This document shows, piece by piece, positions 44,911-55,440 of a stretch of 64,000 nucleotides of DNA; within the stretch, counting starts at the first letter, position 1; the number at the start of each line of letters is the position of its first letter. Made by a program: the position numbers and the translations under genes. Below the pieces are notes generated by a model. It ran no database searches and was not told the origin of the DNA. It was given only the letters and a program-made list of their open reading frames with translations. Source of the DNA: Paralvinella palmiformis (taxonomy: Eukaryota; Annelida; Polychaeta; Terebellida; Alvinellidae). The stretch covers positions 121,001 to 185,000 of the forward strand of contig JAODUP010000435.1 of assembly GCA_025642065.1 (NCBI GenBank), in the 5' to 3' direction.

Positions 44911-45560
44911 AAGGCGTCACGTGAACAAGGTGGACGGACACCTGACAACTGAATGGCACTCAAATACGACATACCTACGACAGAGAGATGTACTCGATGT
45001 GGTAGGGTGTCAGGTGCGTCGTACAAGAGGGCGACATATATTATCTGGTTGATACACACGCGATTCTCAACTCATACAAAATAACCAGTTCGTGTATTCA
45101 TAGACAACTGATGCGCACAAAATACACAAGTAACGTACTTGATTGGCGATGGAATATATATATATACCGGAATAACAAACATCCAGTGAAAAACGCACAT
45201 CATACCCGAATGATGCATAATATCAAAATTATACATACTTGGTAAGTCACTTATGGTAACCAAACTGGCATACAGCTGGTACTCAAAATGACATACACAT
45301 GATACCAAACTTAGATCAGGCACATGGCGTATACAGATTAAACGCATAAAACGGATGTGTAACATGCGCACCTAATACCCAACTGAGACCCATATGATAA
45401 ACATCAAATACACAAGTGACAAAAACTCAGTGACCTCAGCCTCAAAACCCGAATGACATATAACTGATGCCCAGCTGACATATGCCAGAGACGTATATAT
45501 TGCAGTCACAAACCGAAATCGATTACAGACATCTATATCCACATGCCAAGAGACGTTCAT
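44911..45560. repeat. Probable decayed tandem repeat, unit about 45 bp
   Basis: AATGACATACACATGATACC, GAATGACATATAACTGATGCC and CAGCTGACATATGCC recur loosely with AATACACAAGTGAC/AATACACAAGTAAC. Confidence 0.4.
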
Positions 45561-45880
45561 ATAATCGTCTCCGTATCCGGGGCTTCTCCGGCATCTCTCC
45601 TATATTGACGTTGTCCAGATGACGTAGATATCAAGAATGATTGTGATTGGTCGACTGGACGCCGACTTTTGGCATATTGCCAGATATCTGTCAAACGAAG
45701 TTATGAGAGGGAATTAGCGATCAAACTCGGATTGATGCAGTCGCATCGAATGATTATCTAGTCTTATCTCTCGCACCGGAGATACACATCAAGATGGGAC
45801 AATAATTATGACTGGGTTACATTGTTATAAGACTTGTTTTCTTGTCCTCATCAAACTAACTTCTCTAGCAAATAACGATG
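45561..45880. other. Unique stretch
   Basis: No gene or element recognised. Confidence 0.5.
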
Positions 45881-46031
45881 CTACGCAGTTCAGTAGTTAG
45901 AGCGCTGGAGCAGTTAGTATCCCGGTCGGGTTCGAATCGAATTGTGTTACTTGCGGTTGTGGAATGTCGGCCCTGGCAGTCGCCACTCGGCTATATGTCT
46001 CAGGTGTGACCAGCGCCAAGGCCAAGCAAAC
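45881..46031 (+). mobile_element. tRNA-derived SINE, family B, joined to (CACT)n tail
   Basis: The head contains AGTTCAGTAGTTAGAGCG (A box) and GGGTTCGAATCG (B box), close to Lys/Ala-type tRNA sequence. The body includes CGGCTATATGTCTCAGGTGTGACC, shared with the copy at 35140-35312. The element passes without a break into (CACT)n at 46032. Confidence 0.88.
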
Positions 46032-46350
46032 CACTCACTCACTCACTCACTCATCTATGCACTCACTCAGTCACCCAACCACCCAATCACCCACATATCT
46101 TCTCACTGACTGACTGACTGACTGACTGACTGACTGACTGACTGACTGACTGACTGACTCACTCACTCACTCACTCACTCACTCACTCACTCACTCACTC
46201 ACTCACTCACTCACTCACTCACTCACTCACTCACTCACTCACCACTCACTAATCCACCCAACCATCCATCTACTCATTCACTCACTCAATCACTCACTCA
46301 CTCATTCACTCATTCACTCATCTACTCATCTACTCATTCACTCACTCCCG
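46032..46350. repeat. (CACT)n-(CTGA)n-(CACT)n microsatellite
   Basis: CACT (46032-46053), CCAAC-like units, CTGA (46104-46158), CACT (46158-46241), then increasingly degenerate CATT/CACT units. It is continuous with the SINE family B copy. Confidence 0.95.
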
Positions 46351-46405
46351 CAGTCACTCAGATATAAGTAATGCCATGTAGTCCAGTTATATCCTGTTTG
46401 TTAAG

Positions 46406-46592
46406 CCTCCGTGTTCTGGCGGTAGCGTGTTGGAGGACAGATCACTGCCACCCGTGTTCGAATCTCGGCGTCGGCATATCTGAAGGTTGTTTCATCTTTG
46501 ACTTCGATTCATTACCTTTGGAGGTCACTCGGCCCATTTAGCCTAGCACGTGCGCTAAAGTGGCCGTAAGACACCAATCATCATGTTCATCG
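46406..46592 (+). mobile_element. Family A SINE, full length with TSD
   Basis: Head (GTTCTGGCGGTAGCG; B box GTGTTCGAATCTC), body and a short ATC tail. Flanked by TCCTGTTTGTTAAG (46392-46405) and TCCTGTCTGTTTAG (46593-46606), a 14-bp target duplication with two mismatches. Confidence 0.93.
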
Positions 46593-46606
46593 TCCTGTCT
46601 GTTTAG

Positions 46607-46894
46607 ATTTGGACCGTAATATTCACTCGTCTTTGGTAAAAGTTGCCCGTGAGAAGACAACATCACTTACTGTGCCGATACCTCGTTTATCTCTCTACCC
46701 TTGAACTCAGTGCGCATGTCACTGCGCATGTGACGGTAATGATAACAATGATAATAACAATTATGGCCGAAATGGCAATTTTTAACGTAGCGCATATGGT
46801 CTGTAATTTATAGCTTCCACACGGAGACTAATTCTAAATAAATTTAGAATTTACAATATATGACATATTCCCCGAAGAAAACCTTCCCAGTTGC
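46607..46894. other. Unique stretch with duplicated TGCGCATG
   Basis: AGTGCGCATGTCACTGCGCATGTG at about 46710-46733 is a tandem pair of NRF1-like half sites. No gene is seen. Confidence 0.4.
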
Positions 46895-47025
46895 CCGGTT
46901 GGATGAAAATCTCCTCCTACTATAGTGCCCTGGCCGAGGCGCCAACCTCCGACTTCCCACACAGAATGGCCATAGCCATAGGTAAATAGTCTCACGCTCT
47001 ACCCACGGGGCCAAAGAGGCGGTTT
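46895..47025 (-). mobile_element. tRNA-like SINE head, third type
   Basis: On the minus strand CCCCGTGGGTAGAGCG gives a good A box and GGAGGTTGGCGCC sits at B-box distance. The body does not match families A or B. It is old or a different family. Confidence 0.5.
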
Positions 47026-47333
47026 GTATACAATGGGAGGTCTAGTCACAATCCAAGAATGATAGCTAATATCTCATGTTATCGTCAGATTTATGAGTAA
47101 CACCATCTTATTACTGAGACACAGATAGCCAGGCTTTACCACTTCGTTATTATCGCATGCTTTATATAAAGGTTATAGGCAAGATGCATATTATTTTCCA
47201 CTTAATGGTGGCACGTGCCCTTTATACTTAATAATCTAATACCTTGTTACCTTATTTTATGTTACATAAACCTCATATCACAGACATTATTTCCACACGA
47301 CTTATCAGTACGTTATAAGTAATGGTTGCCAAA

Positions 47334-47523
47334 GATGATGATTGATAGGTGTTTTACGGCCACTTTTGTGCACACGGTAGGCTAAATGAGCCGAGCGACC
47401 TCCAACGGTAATGAAGCGAAGTCAAAGATGAAACACTCTTCAGATATCAGAACGCCGAGATTCGAACCCAGGTGGTAGTGATCTGTTATCCAGCGCGCTA
47501 CCAGTTGGAACACGGAGGGGCCC
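47334..47523 (-). mobile_element. Family A SINE, full length, degenerate TSD
   Basis: A good head (B box GGGTTCGAATCTC on the minus strand) and body, with an ATC tail reduced to ATCATC. AGTAATGGTTGCCAAA (47318-47333) and AGTAACGGATGGCAAA (47524-47539) look like a target duplication with three mismatches. Confidence 0.92.
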
Positions 47524-47539
47524 AGTAACGGATGGCAAA

Positions 47540-48126
47540 ATCTGGTCATCAAATTTCAAGTAAAACATTCCTTTCTGATGGGATATGCCGGTGTCAGCCT
47601 AGACCTGACGTAAACCACCTGCCAGACGATCCGGATGCGGCGACCACAGTATGACGTTCGTGTAGAAGGAGTGATATGTCGACCGGTGAGCAATATGGCG
47701 GAGGAGGAACATCCGGCCGAGATGATCCACGGTGATATGATGTTAGTGGGTTATTATGCTATGACATCACCAGGGTTCATATCAGAACCACTTGCACTTG
47801 GTTAAGTGATGAACAAGCTTTGGTCAGTCTGTTGATGCTGGAATATGGTGGAACCGGAAACAGTATACATCACGAAATCAAAAGAAGAAGAAAATACTTA
47901 TTACCAATGTATATATAGTATGTATAGGCTAAAGTGTATACAAGTTTATACGTGTACAAACCTGTAAAAGTATAGGTTATTGTTGAATTTTTGGTATTCG
48001 CGCTCTGAATATTTGCTTTCGCATACATCTGTATTTGACAACATACACACACACACACACACACATACGTATAGGTATCATAGTTCCCCGAATCATATTA
48101 CCCAGGTACCATATTCCAACCAAAGT
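47540..48126. other. Unique stretch with a short CpG block and (CA)n
   Basis: 47600-47760 is less AT-rich and contains the small frame listed at 47695. A CA run lies at 48043-48064. Confidence 0.4.
47695..47805 (+). CDS. Low-confidence small ORF (36 aa)
   Basis: ATGGCGGAGGAGGAA at 47695 is preceded by GAGCAAT, giving a YY1-like AATATGGCGG start. The frame begins MAEEEHPAEMIHGDMML and stops at TAA 47803-47805. The acidic start is typical of real N-termini, and the ATG is in CpG-rich sequence. No splice partner or domain is found. Confidence 0.2.
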   Translation: MAEEEHPAEMIHGDMMLVGYYAMTSPGFISEPLALG

Positions 48127-48245
48127 TGACCTTTATTATCAACTTCCGGTCCATGAGGAAGTACTTCCGGCTCGTCATATTTAAAATTATGCTACAATCG
48201 TCGATCAAAGTGGCAGCCATATCCATAAAAAAGTCGTCAACATTT
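48127..48245. repeat. Dispersed repeat family D, copy 1
   Basis: ACTTCCGGTCCATGAGGAAG, ACTTCC, TCGTCAT, TTAAA, ATCAAAGTG and TATATCCA-like words occur in the same order as in copy 2 at 49136, about 1 kb away. The two copies share roughly three quarters of positions by eye. Confidence 0.75.
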
Positions 48246-48594
48246 CGGTTCAAGGACACATAGAACCCCTCCCCCTATATATATATATATATATATGTAT
48301 ATATGCGCGCGCACATGTTTGTTTGTGTGCATGTGTATTTGCGGGTGTGTGTGTCTGCGTAAAGAATAAACATCTCCTACAGAAGTACAGCCTATCATAC
48401 ACTATTGTTACAGAACTGCTGATGGCGCTTGATAATATTTTATGATGTTTATGATGTTTGGCGATGTTATTGTTGTTCCTGATGGTAGTACAATAAACAT
48501 GAAGAATGCGGATTTGTGACATAACACGAGCAATATTCTAAAATATTACAGCATAAGGTACAGAAATAGGGAACACGTTACGAGTACAAACGCG

Positions 48595-48780
48595 GTGCTT
48601 CTGAATGGTCTAAGCGGTAACACGGTAGGTTAAGGACATCTACCATCTGGGTTCGAACCCCAGCTAGGCTATATAAATTATGCACGTTGTTTCACCTTCC
48701 AATTCGCTTCTTCTCTCGGAGGTCACTTGGCCGTTTTCGCTTACCTTGTGCACACAAGTGGCTGTAAAACAGATCGTTTT
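48595..48780 (+). mobile_element. Family A-related SINE with diverged head
   Basis: The head has TGGTCTAAGCGGTAACACGG (A box) and GGGTTCGAACCCC, a perfect B box. The body (TTGTTTCACCTTCCAATTCGC...CTTGTGCACACAAGTGGC) is family A. Confidence 0.88.
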
Positions 48781-49135
48781 ACGCGTTTAATTACGCGCGT
48801 GCCCGCGCCCGCACCGTACGCACACTTGAGCCTAAGCATACAACTGGAATAAAGTTACACGACAACCCCTCTATATAAAAATATCATGTTTTAGACAATC
48901 ACCGAGATATCGACCGATTTGAGATTATCTAATTTCCGGTTGGTTGTTGACATATGGACATGTCATTGTTATAACGGGCTTTGTATTAATAGCTACCGTA
49001 ACCACGGAAAATACAATGGGTACCTGTATAGGTACCTAAACACAATGAAGTAGAGGCAACAAGAAATAATATCCACCCATCCAGCCATCCATCTATCCGT
49101 CCATCCATCCATCTATCTATCCAATCAGTGAGTTA
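48781..49135. other. Unique stretch with (ATCC)n at 49075-49120
   Basis: No gene is seen. ATCC/CATC tetramers precede family D copy 2. Confidence 0.5.
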
Positions 49136-49245
49136 GTCGACCTACTTCCGGTGCATCTGGAAGCACTTCCTGTTTGTCATTTTTAAGCGATGTTATATCA
49201 TTGATCAAAGTGCGGCTATATCCACAGACTTGCTGTCTGGATTTT
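49136..49245. repeat. Dispersed repeat family D, copy 2
   Basis: ACTTCCGGTGCATCTGGAAG, CACTTCC, TTTGTCAT, TTTAAG, GATCAAAGTG and CTATATCCA align with copy 1 at 48127. Confidence 0.75.
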
Positions 49246-49324
49246 TCAAGGGCAAGAACCCGAAATAAATCATATGAGTATAAAGAAACGTCACGGAGAG
49301 CCTCAAAACTACCTCCTCAATGGC

Positions 49325-49395
49325 ATCTCTCTATCTCCCTCTCCCCCTCTTTCTCTTTCTCTCCCCCTCCTATCTCTCTCTCTCTCTCTCTCTCT

Positions 49396-49429
<34 letters not shown>

Positions 49430-49430
49430 G
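49325..49430. repeat. (CT)n joined to (TA)n
   Basis: Interrupted CT passes into perfect CT then 30 bases of TA. Confidence 0.95.
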
Positions 49431-50075
49431 TACGAAAATATTTATTAATATGATGTCATAGAGCATGCTAGAGATATGGATATATTTTAAATTATGGGCT
49501 TTGTTGATGTTGCGAAATGTCATTGGTATAAATGGCTACGTAATTGTGACTTTAACTGTAGAGGTTTAAATGAAAGAATTTATAATAGTTCTACTACTTA
49601 CACAAAGTCCCAAAACATGGAAACTACACCCAACAAAGTAACCTGGGTATGTTTCAACCCATCAATAAGACAACCCAACTATCCATAATGCTGCCGACCA
49701 GTCAGTTAGTCAATAAAACATTCACCAAACCAGCTTACTAACTAGCCAATCAACCGATCAGCCAACTAACCAAACAGAACATTTAATCAGTTAGTCAAAC
49801 GTAAAAGCAATCAACCAATCGTTCAATTGATCCATCAGTATCTCACCCGGTCAATTGTTTAATCACACCTTTCCTTAACAGGCAATCAAACCCTGGTCTA
49901 GCTAATAATGCACCCAGTTCCATCCACATATTTGCAACATTGTCGAATTTCCAGGCCGAGATCCCCCTAGATACCAGTCAACGTTTGGCTAATATTTTCT
50001 AGACCCAGCCTACTCAGCTGAAAAATGAACTGATGTAAATTAAGATATGCGAAGTAATAGCTTGAAATATAATAG

Positions 50076-50079
<4 letters not shown>
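49431..50079. other. Unique stretch with loose CCAAC/CAATCA repetition
   Basis: 49670-49860 contains many CAGTTAGTCAA/CCAATCAACC words, probably another decayed repeat. No gene is seen. Confidence 0.45.
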
Positions 50080-50134
<55 letters not shown>

Positions 50135-50278
50135 GTCTGTATATGTGTGTGTGTTTATGTGTGTGTGTCTATCTATGTGTGTGCGGGGGGCGGGAGTCCT
50201 GCTATATGCAATATTTGCCACCTCTCTCCATTCCAGTATTAACTAGCTATGTATGTACTCAGCAGGTGTTCTATATCC

Positions 50279-50309
<31 letters not shown>

Positions 50310-50310
50310 C
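50080..50310. repeat. Two (TA)n arrays with a GT-rich spacer
   Basis: TA at 50080-50132 and 50281-50310; GT-rich at 50140-50185. Confidence 0.94.
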
Positions 50311-50636
50311 TGATGTTGTATATGATATGTCATCTCTACTGAAGTATCATTCTCTGACAAAAAGTCGGACAAGGCAGCTGCTAGTTGTCTCTTCGCCCAT
50401 TTATTTAATCTCTTGGCACAGATATAAGTTGACATTCAATAGGGAAATAAGAGCGATTTTCCCCATCAGCATTTTGTAAATGTTAGAAATTATTCGGTAA
50501 ATAAAGATCTTAGATAAAACCCAAATATTAGTATTCTAGGGAGATATTCTCTCACGGACTGACTTACTAGTTGGGTTACTGACTGACTGAGTGAATTGGT
50601 AGGTGATTGACAAAGTAGCATAAAGACCAAACGATC
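50311..50636. other. Unique stretch
   Basis: No gene. It ends in CTGA-like tetramers near 50577. Confidence 0.5.
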
Positions 50637-50720
50637 GACTCACTCACTCACTCACTCACTCACTCACTCACTCACTCACTCACTCACTCACTCACTCACT
50701 CACTCACTCGCTCGCTCGCT

Positions 50721-50751
<31 letters not shown>

Positions 50752-50752
50752 T
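50637..50752. repeat. (ACTC)n-(GCTC)n-(GTTC)n microsatellite
   Basis: Three related tetranucleotides succeed each other by single-base change of the unit, showing stepwise unit mutation. Confidence 0.97.
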
Positions 50753-52444
50753 GGCTAATCTTACGTAGGTTTGTACCAGAAACAACTAATTTTCCATTTT
50801 TAATGTGTGGACTATGATACCTAATTTCCAGTCTTTAGTTAATCCGTTTTGGCTAGTTTTCAATCCCATACTATTAATATATCATATTAGTTATATCCCA
50901 TTTTAGTCAATCCCATATTAGTTTTAGTTAATAGTTTGCACTGTGTCCAGAATATCAACAAACGAGCAGGTGAATATATCCTTTATATAGCAACCCGTTG
51001 ACGCATCAGTTTGGAAAATAGTTGCTAAAACAATCACACTGCCAGCTCTAGGGATACTCCTGTTTCACACCAGAACTATGGATGCTTTATTGACCTAATC
51101 GCTTGTAGTAATAGCAGGTAGAGTGGTGTGGAGACTCTAGTTGGGTAAATTAAGAGACAGCTTTATGCTGCTGGATTATGTGAGCGAGTGACTTGTTTAG
51201 TCTCGTCACAGGTCACACCTGTGACATGTGACCGAGAGGAAGCTGCCCATTAAAACGGTATGAAATGAGCTATCGGAGTATCACACATCTAACAAACACA
51301 AACAATACGACCTGGAGCTCTGTTACACAATAGGCTATCATCTGCACTGCGGAAGCGCCTTGTTTCGGCTGGTGGAGACATACTGACAATAACAGGAAGT
51401 TGCAGGACCTGTCCTCTGCGTCTTGTTATAACAATTCGCTTGTTTATATAGGAGACAGTGGTGGGGAACGCGATCATAGTTGTCTTGGATCAGTGGGAAG
51501 ACATCCAGTCATATCAGTGCCTAGCCATCCGTCTGTCGAAAGCATCACCAACGCAGCCATCCGTGATACCATAAAACCTTCATTTCCGTGTCCGTATTAA
51601 TGTCACAGAATGCATTGCAACCTTATCAAGCACATGGCGTGGTACACGGTGGCTAGTGTAATATTTCGGAATGCCTCAGTAGCGCTTAATGACACGGATT
51701 CATTCCAACTGCCTATCTTATTCACTCACAATAGCTCACAGTTTCCGGTGTGGCATATATTTTGGCAATGCTGGACAGTATTACGCCTTGTCTCAAAGTA
51801 TTTTTATATGGACGTGCTGTGTGCACCGCCAATCCACCAAACTGCTGGATAGATGTGTACGTTGACCTAGAGAGTTATCACAACGGCTCACAGTTGCTCG
51901 TGATACTCGTACATTGTCCACTTCATGCCCAATGCCAGACACCACAATCGAGTCGTTTCTGATTTGCATCAGCTCGGACAATAAGCATTGTTATGCGTCG
52001 GCCATCTTATAATGGCCGACATCTGTCACGTGACGGCAAACAAGCGGACGTGGACATTATTATGTAACGGATTATAGAAGGCGTAAAACTCAATCACTGG
52101 ATGGAGAGAGCTGCTATTGGAAGACATGCAAAGAACACGTCCGGCACATCCGGCAGTAATCCAAAATGACGATCGCCAACAGCGTGCCACCGTCGGATTG
52201 ATCACGTGATGAATGCCAATTTGATTTGCCGTCCCGCGATTTCCCTGCAAAATATAATTTTTAGCGGCAGCAGCACCAGCAACAACAACAACACTAATTT
52301 AAAAAAAACTACCACCATTGGTGGTGTAGCAGGTTTTGTTTGTTGCTGATGTTACTAGTGGCTCAGTGGTTGTTGTTACGATTGTTGCGACGTTCATCAT
52401 CGTCGTCATCATCACTATCATCTCTATGGCATTTCCATGCCCTA
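50753..52444. other. Unique stretch, no gene recognised
   Basis: A family B-like fragment may lie at 51195-51250 (GTCACACCTGTGACATGTGACC). Frames at 51400-51980 on both strands lack support. A perfect hairpin, GTCGGCCAT and ATGGCCGAC around a 6-base loop, is at 51997-52020. TCACGTGA boxes are at 52026 and 52202. Short GCAGCAACAAC triplets at 52260-52295. Confidence 0.4.
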
Positions 52445-52640
52445 ACTAATACCAAGGATGGCCGCGAATCTGTAGCACTTGGCTTAAAATCGCGGTTGGG
52501 TTATTTCTCGATCGTTGTTTCATCGTTCACTTCGCCTCATTATCTTTGGAATCTGCACAGAAGTGGCCTTAAAAGGGTACCATCTATATTTTCATCATCA
52601 TCATCATCAGCAGCAGCAGCAGCAACAGCAGCAGCGTCAT
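52445..52640 (+). mobile_element. Family A SINE, old, with (ATC)n(AGC)n tail
   Basis: The body (TTGTTTCATCGTTCACTTCGCCTCATTATCTTTGG) is family A; the head is barely recognisable. The tail at 52587-52640 is ATC then AGC triplets. The body carries a deletion before GCACAGAAGTGGCC. Confidence 0.75.
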
Positions 52641-53527
52641 CATCATTGTTGTCGAAGTCGTTATCTTATATAGTAAGGACGTAGTTGTGTATCTATTTTG
52701 ATACCTACACGTATTGGGATTTTACAGGTTCGATTCGTTTCTGAAATCCGTCCTTCAGTTACTGAAAAAATCCATTAGTCTTTACATGGCCTAATGACTG
52801 CTATGGGCTATTGATCTGTAGATAAGTACGTTTCTATTTCAATCTGCTCAGTTGTGGACAGGAGTATATTCCAGTTCAGTCAATGTTAGATAAGTAATTA
52901 AGGAACATCTCGTTACAAGAGGACACAGTTCTTTGTTAATCTATACGTGTTTAGTTATATAAATTTGCTTAAGTTCCATCCTTCCTGTTATATGACCATC
53001 ATGATAGGATACATTTACAGAGCATCCCCCGAAGGTAAGAAGAGTGAGATTAACGATGAAACAACCACCAGACATAACCTTTAAAGAGGTATTTAACCAC
53101 CAATTTTACTGGCTAATTCACGGAAACGACTGTTGTTGGTGTACGAAATGTGGTTATTTCGTTGTCACTGTTTTAGTAACTTTTCTACTTGGCTATGGAA
53201 AATGAAGCCAGGTGAAATATGAAATATCCCTCAAGCATAGTTTTGGTATGTGAACCAAGCTAGTAGAGGATTTTGGCTCAACGCACTACCAATTCATTCA
53301 TCGAGACCCGGTAATTGTCCCAACGTAAAGTGATTCATAGTTCGAATTTGAGTATCAGCGTTATTAGAATGGACAAGGATGAATATACAGTCACTGATGT
53401 TTATAATATTATCGGAATTGTATATATTGAATTGAATTTATTTCACATAACAGAAGTACAATGCATGCGTATACAGATATAATGCAATAACAATGAAATA
53501 CACTTGCAAAATATACACACATCAAGA

Positions 53528-53529
<2 letters not shown>
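52641..53529. other. Unique stretch with possible ancient SINE traces
   Basis: 53020-53080 and 53190-53290 on the minus strand faintly resemble family A (GATGAAACAACC, GGCTCAACGCACTACC). No gene is seen. Confidence 0.35.

Positions 53530-53591
<62 letters not shown>
53530..53591. repeat. (CA)n microsatellite
   Basis: About 62 bases of perfect CA followed by TATA. Confidence 0.97.
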
Positions 53592-53596
<5 letters not shown>

Positions 53597-54552
53597 TTAT
53601 ATATATATCAGCGAGGACAATATTTTTCCACTACTAACTTCCAAATGTGTCCCATGTCTACCACTTGTATATCGGTGATGATAAGCTATTTACTATTTAC
53701 TAATGACACCCATTACTGACATCACTGAGCCGGGATACTCAGGAGGGACTCTAGACGCTGCCATGTTTGTCGAACTCTTCGTCCTCCATCGATGTTGAAG
53801 GTCAAATCTCCGGAACGCCCCCCCCCCCCATGATGTATAGATTCAGAGAGCAGAACATCTGTCATGGTTAATCACTTTGTCTGGCCCGGGGAGCGAGCCC
53901 TCGTAATTTACCATAATGTTGTATTTGTATTGATTGCGGGCGGCGAACGAAGGAAATCCAACATGGCGAACAAGCCGCGTCTGATTGCCCCCGTGCTCCA
54001 GAATGATGGCCGAATGATCAGTATTTTTCGAGTATTTTTCTTCTAGGTCCCCGGGTTCGCGTCCACATCGCCGTAACTGCCGCAGATCAATGGCGTCTCA
54101 CCAGGTGCCGCCATCGTCGCCGAATGGATTCCATATGCAGGCGGCCATGTGACGTATGGCCATTCGTAGTTCGGCCATTGGGCGCTTGGTTTTCTGCCAG
54201 AGGTGAAGGTCACCGAAGCGGTGGCAACATGGCCACTGAAGCGGTGAACTAGAACTCATTCCCTTTCACACCATTAGCTTCTCTACGGGCCATTAGGGCC
54301 CATTAGGTAGCATTGTACCAGATGACCCCCCTTTATCGCATGTCACGCCCGCTTCCAGTGACACGCCAGTGACACATCGCGATCACTTGAGATGGACCTT
54401 TGGACATTTGTCATCCATTCATACGAGACATTCTTCAAATGCTATATCTCTATTAATGGAACAAAATGTGTATATTCCATTTCACATATTTCCTACAGCC
54501 GTATCTATTTTTAAGTTATATATTCGGGTAAGTCACTGATCAGATTGTTGTA
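53592..54552. other. Unique stretch with a GC-rich block
   Basis: 53740-54330 is distinctly GC- and CpG-richer than its surroundings, with several ATGGC contexts, an acceptor-like TTTTTCTTCTAG at 54035-54046 and no repeats. It is a candidate exon or regulatory region; see the frame at 54090. Confidence 0.45.
54090..54152 (+). CDS. Low-confidence coding start (20 aa)
   Basis: ATG at 54090 opens MASHQVPPSSPNGFHMQAAM and stops at TGA 54150-54152. A GT at 54149 (GGCCAT|GTGACG) could be a donor, so this could be the N-terminus of a spliced protein with a Ser/Pro-rich, transcription-factor-like start. An acceptor AG lies at 54045-54046, giving a possible exon of about 102 bp. A second frame starting MANKPRLIAPV lies at 53963-54046. 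No family is recognised. Confidence 0.2.
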   Translation: MASHQVPPSSPNGFHMQAAM

Positions 54553-54641
<89 letters not shown>

Positions 54642-54642
54642 A
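54553..54642. repeat. (ACAG)n-(TA)n-(GA)n compound microsatellite
   Basis: ACAG to 54591, TA to 54619 and GA to 54642, all joined without spacers. Confidence 0.96.
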
Positions 54643-54694
54643 AGGGTGGCTTTTAGAGAGACAGAGAGAGAGTGTGAGTGTGTATGTGTGTATG

Positions 54695-54805
54695 TATGCG
54701 TGTGTCAAACCGGTTAATCGTTTTCTGGTTTCAGTCGGCTCATGAAACGCCCAGAAATATATTCAAAATTTGTGATTCTCTACATACGCGCACTGCTAAA
54801 ACACA
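54695..54805 (+). repeat. Dispersed repeat family C, copy 2
   Basis: TCTGGTTTCAGTC, GAAACGCCCAGA, ATTCA and GATTCTCT match copy 1 at 40221, followed by GCTAAAACACACACA. Confidence 0.65.
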
Positions 54806-55153
54806 CACATACATGAGCATTGTCCGCACAGCTGGTTCGAACCAAGATGTCCCTTCACGAAGTTGCCTACATCCTGTTATATTCGAATTATCTCAGAGGT
54901 GTATCTTGTAGGCTAGTGACTCACAGGATACGGATCCACTGTAGAGCAGTAATACTGACGGCTAGCTGTTCCGGAGACAAAACACTCATTTCCGGTTGGA
55001 TTCAGTAATCATAGCGATCCCTGAGGATAGATGTCACTAACACGGAAGACTCATCATCTGACCCTCAAATGACCCTTGACCTTAGGTTGGGTGGGCTTTC
55101 ATCTCAAGTGATTAGATATTATGCAGATGGACAGGGAGATGGGTGATCAGTGA
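54806..55153. other. Unique stretch
   Basis: No gene or element recognised. Confidence 0.5.
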
Positions 55154-55236
<83 letters not shown>

Positions 55237-55440
55237 TGCAAACAGACAGACAGGCAAACGGACGGACGGACGGACGACGGACAGACATACAGATTGACAG
55301 AGAAACTTAGACATGCATACATTCAGGCATACGTACATAGGTACATACATACATACAGACAGACAGACAGACAGACAGACAGTAACACATACGTGCATAC
55401 TTACATAGACAAATGTAGACAGACAGATAGACAGACATAT
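55154..55440. repeat. (ACAG)n, (ACGG)n and (CATA)n repeats
   Basis: ACAG at 55154-55233, GACG tetramers at 55258-55278, CATA at 55317-55356 and ACAG at 55356-55381, with degenerate units between. Confidence 0.94.

Noticed and set aside
46710..46733. Tandem NRF1 sites
   Set aside because: Only half-sites (TGCGCATG) are present; neither copy fits the full 12-base consensus.
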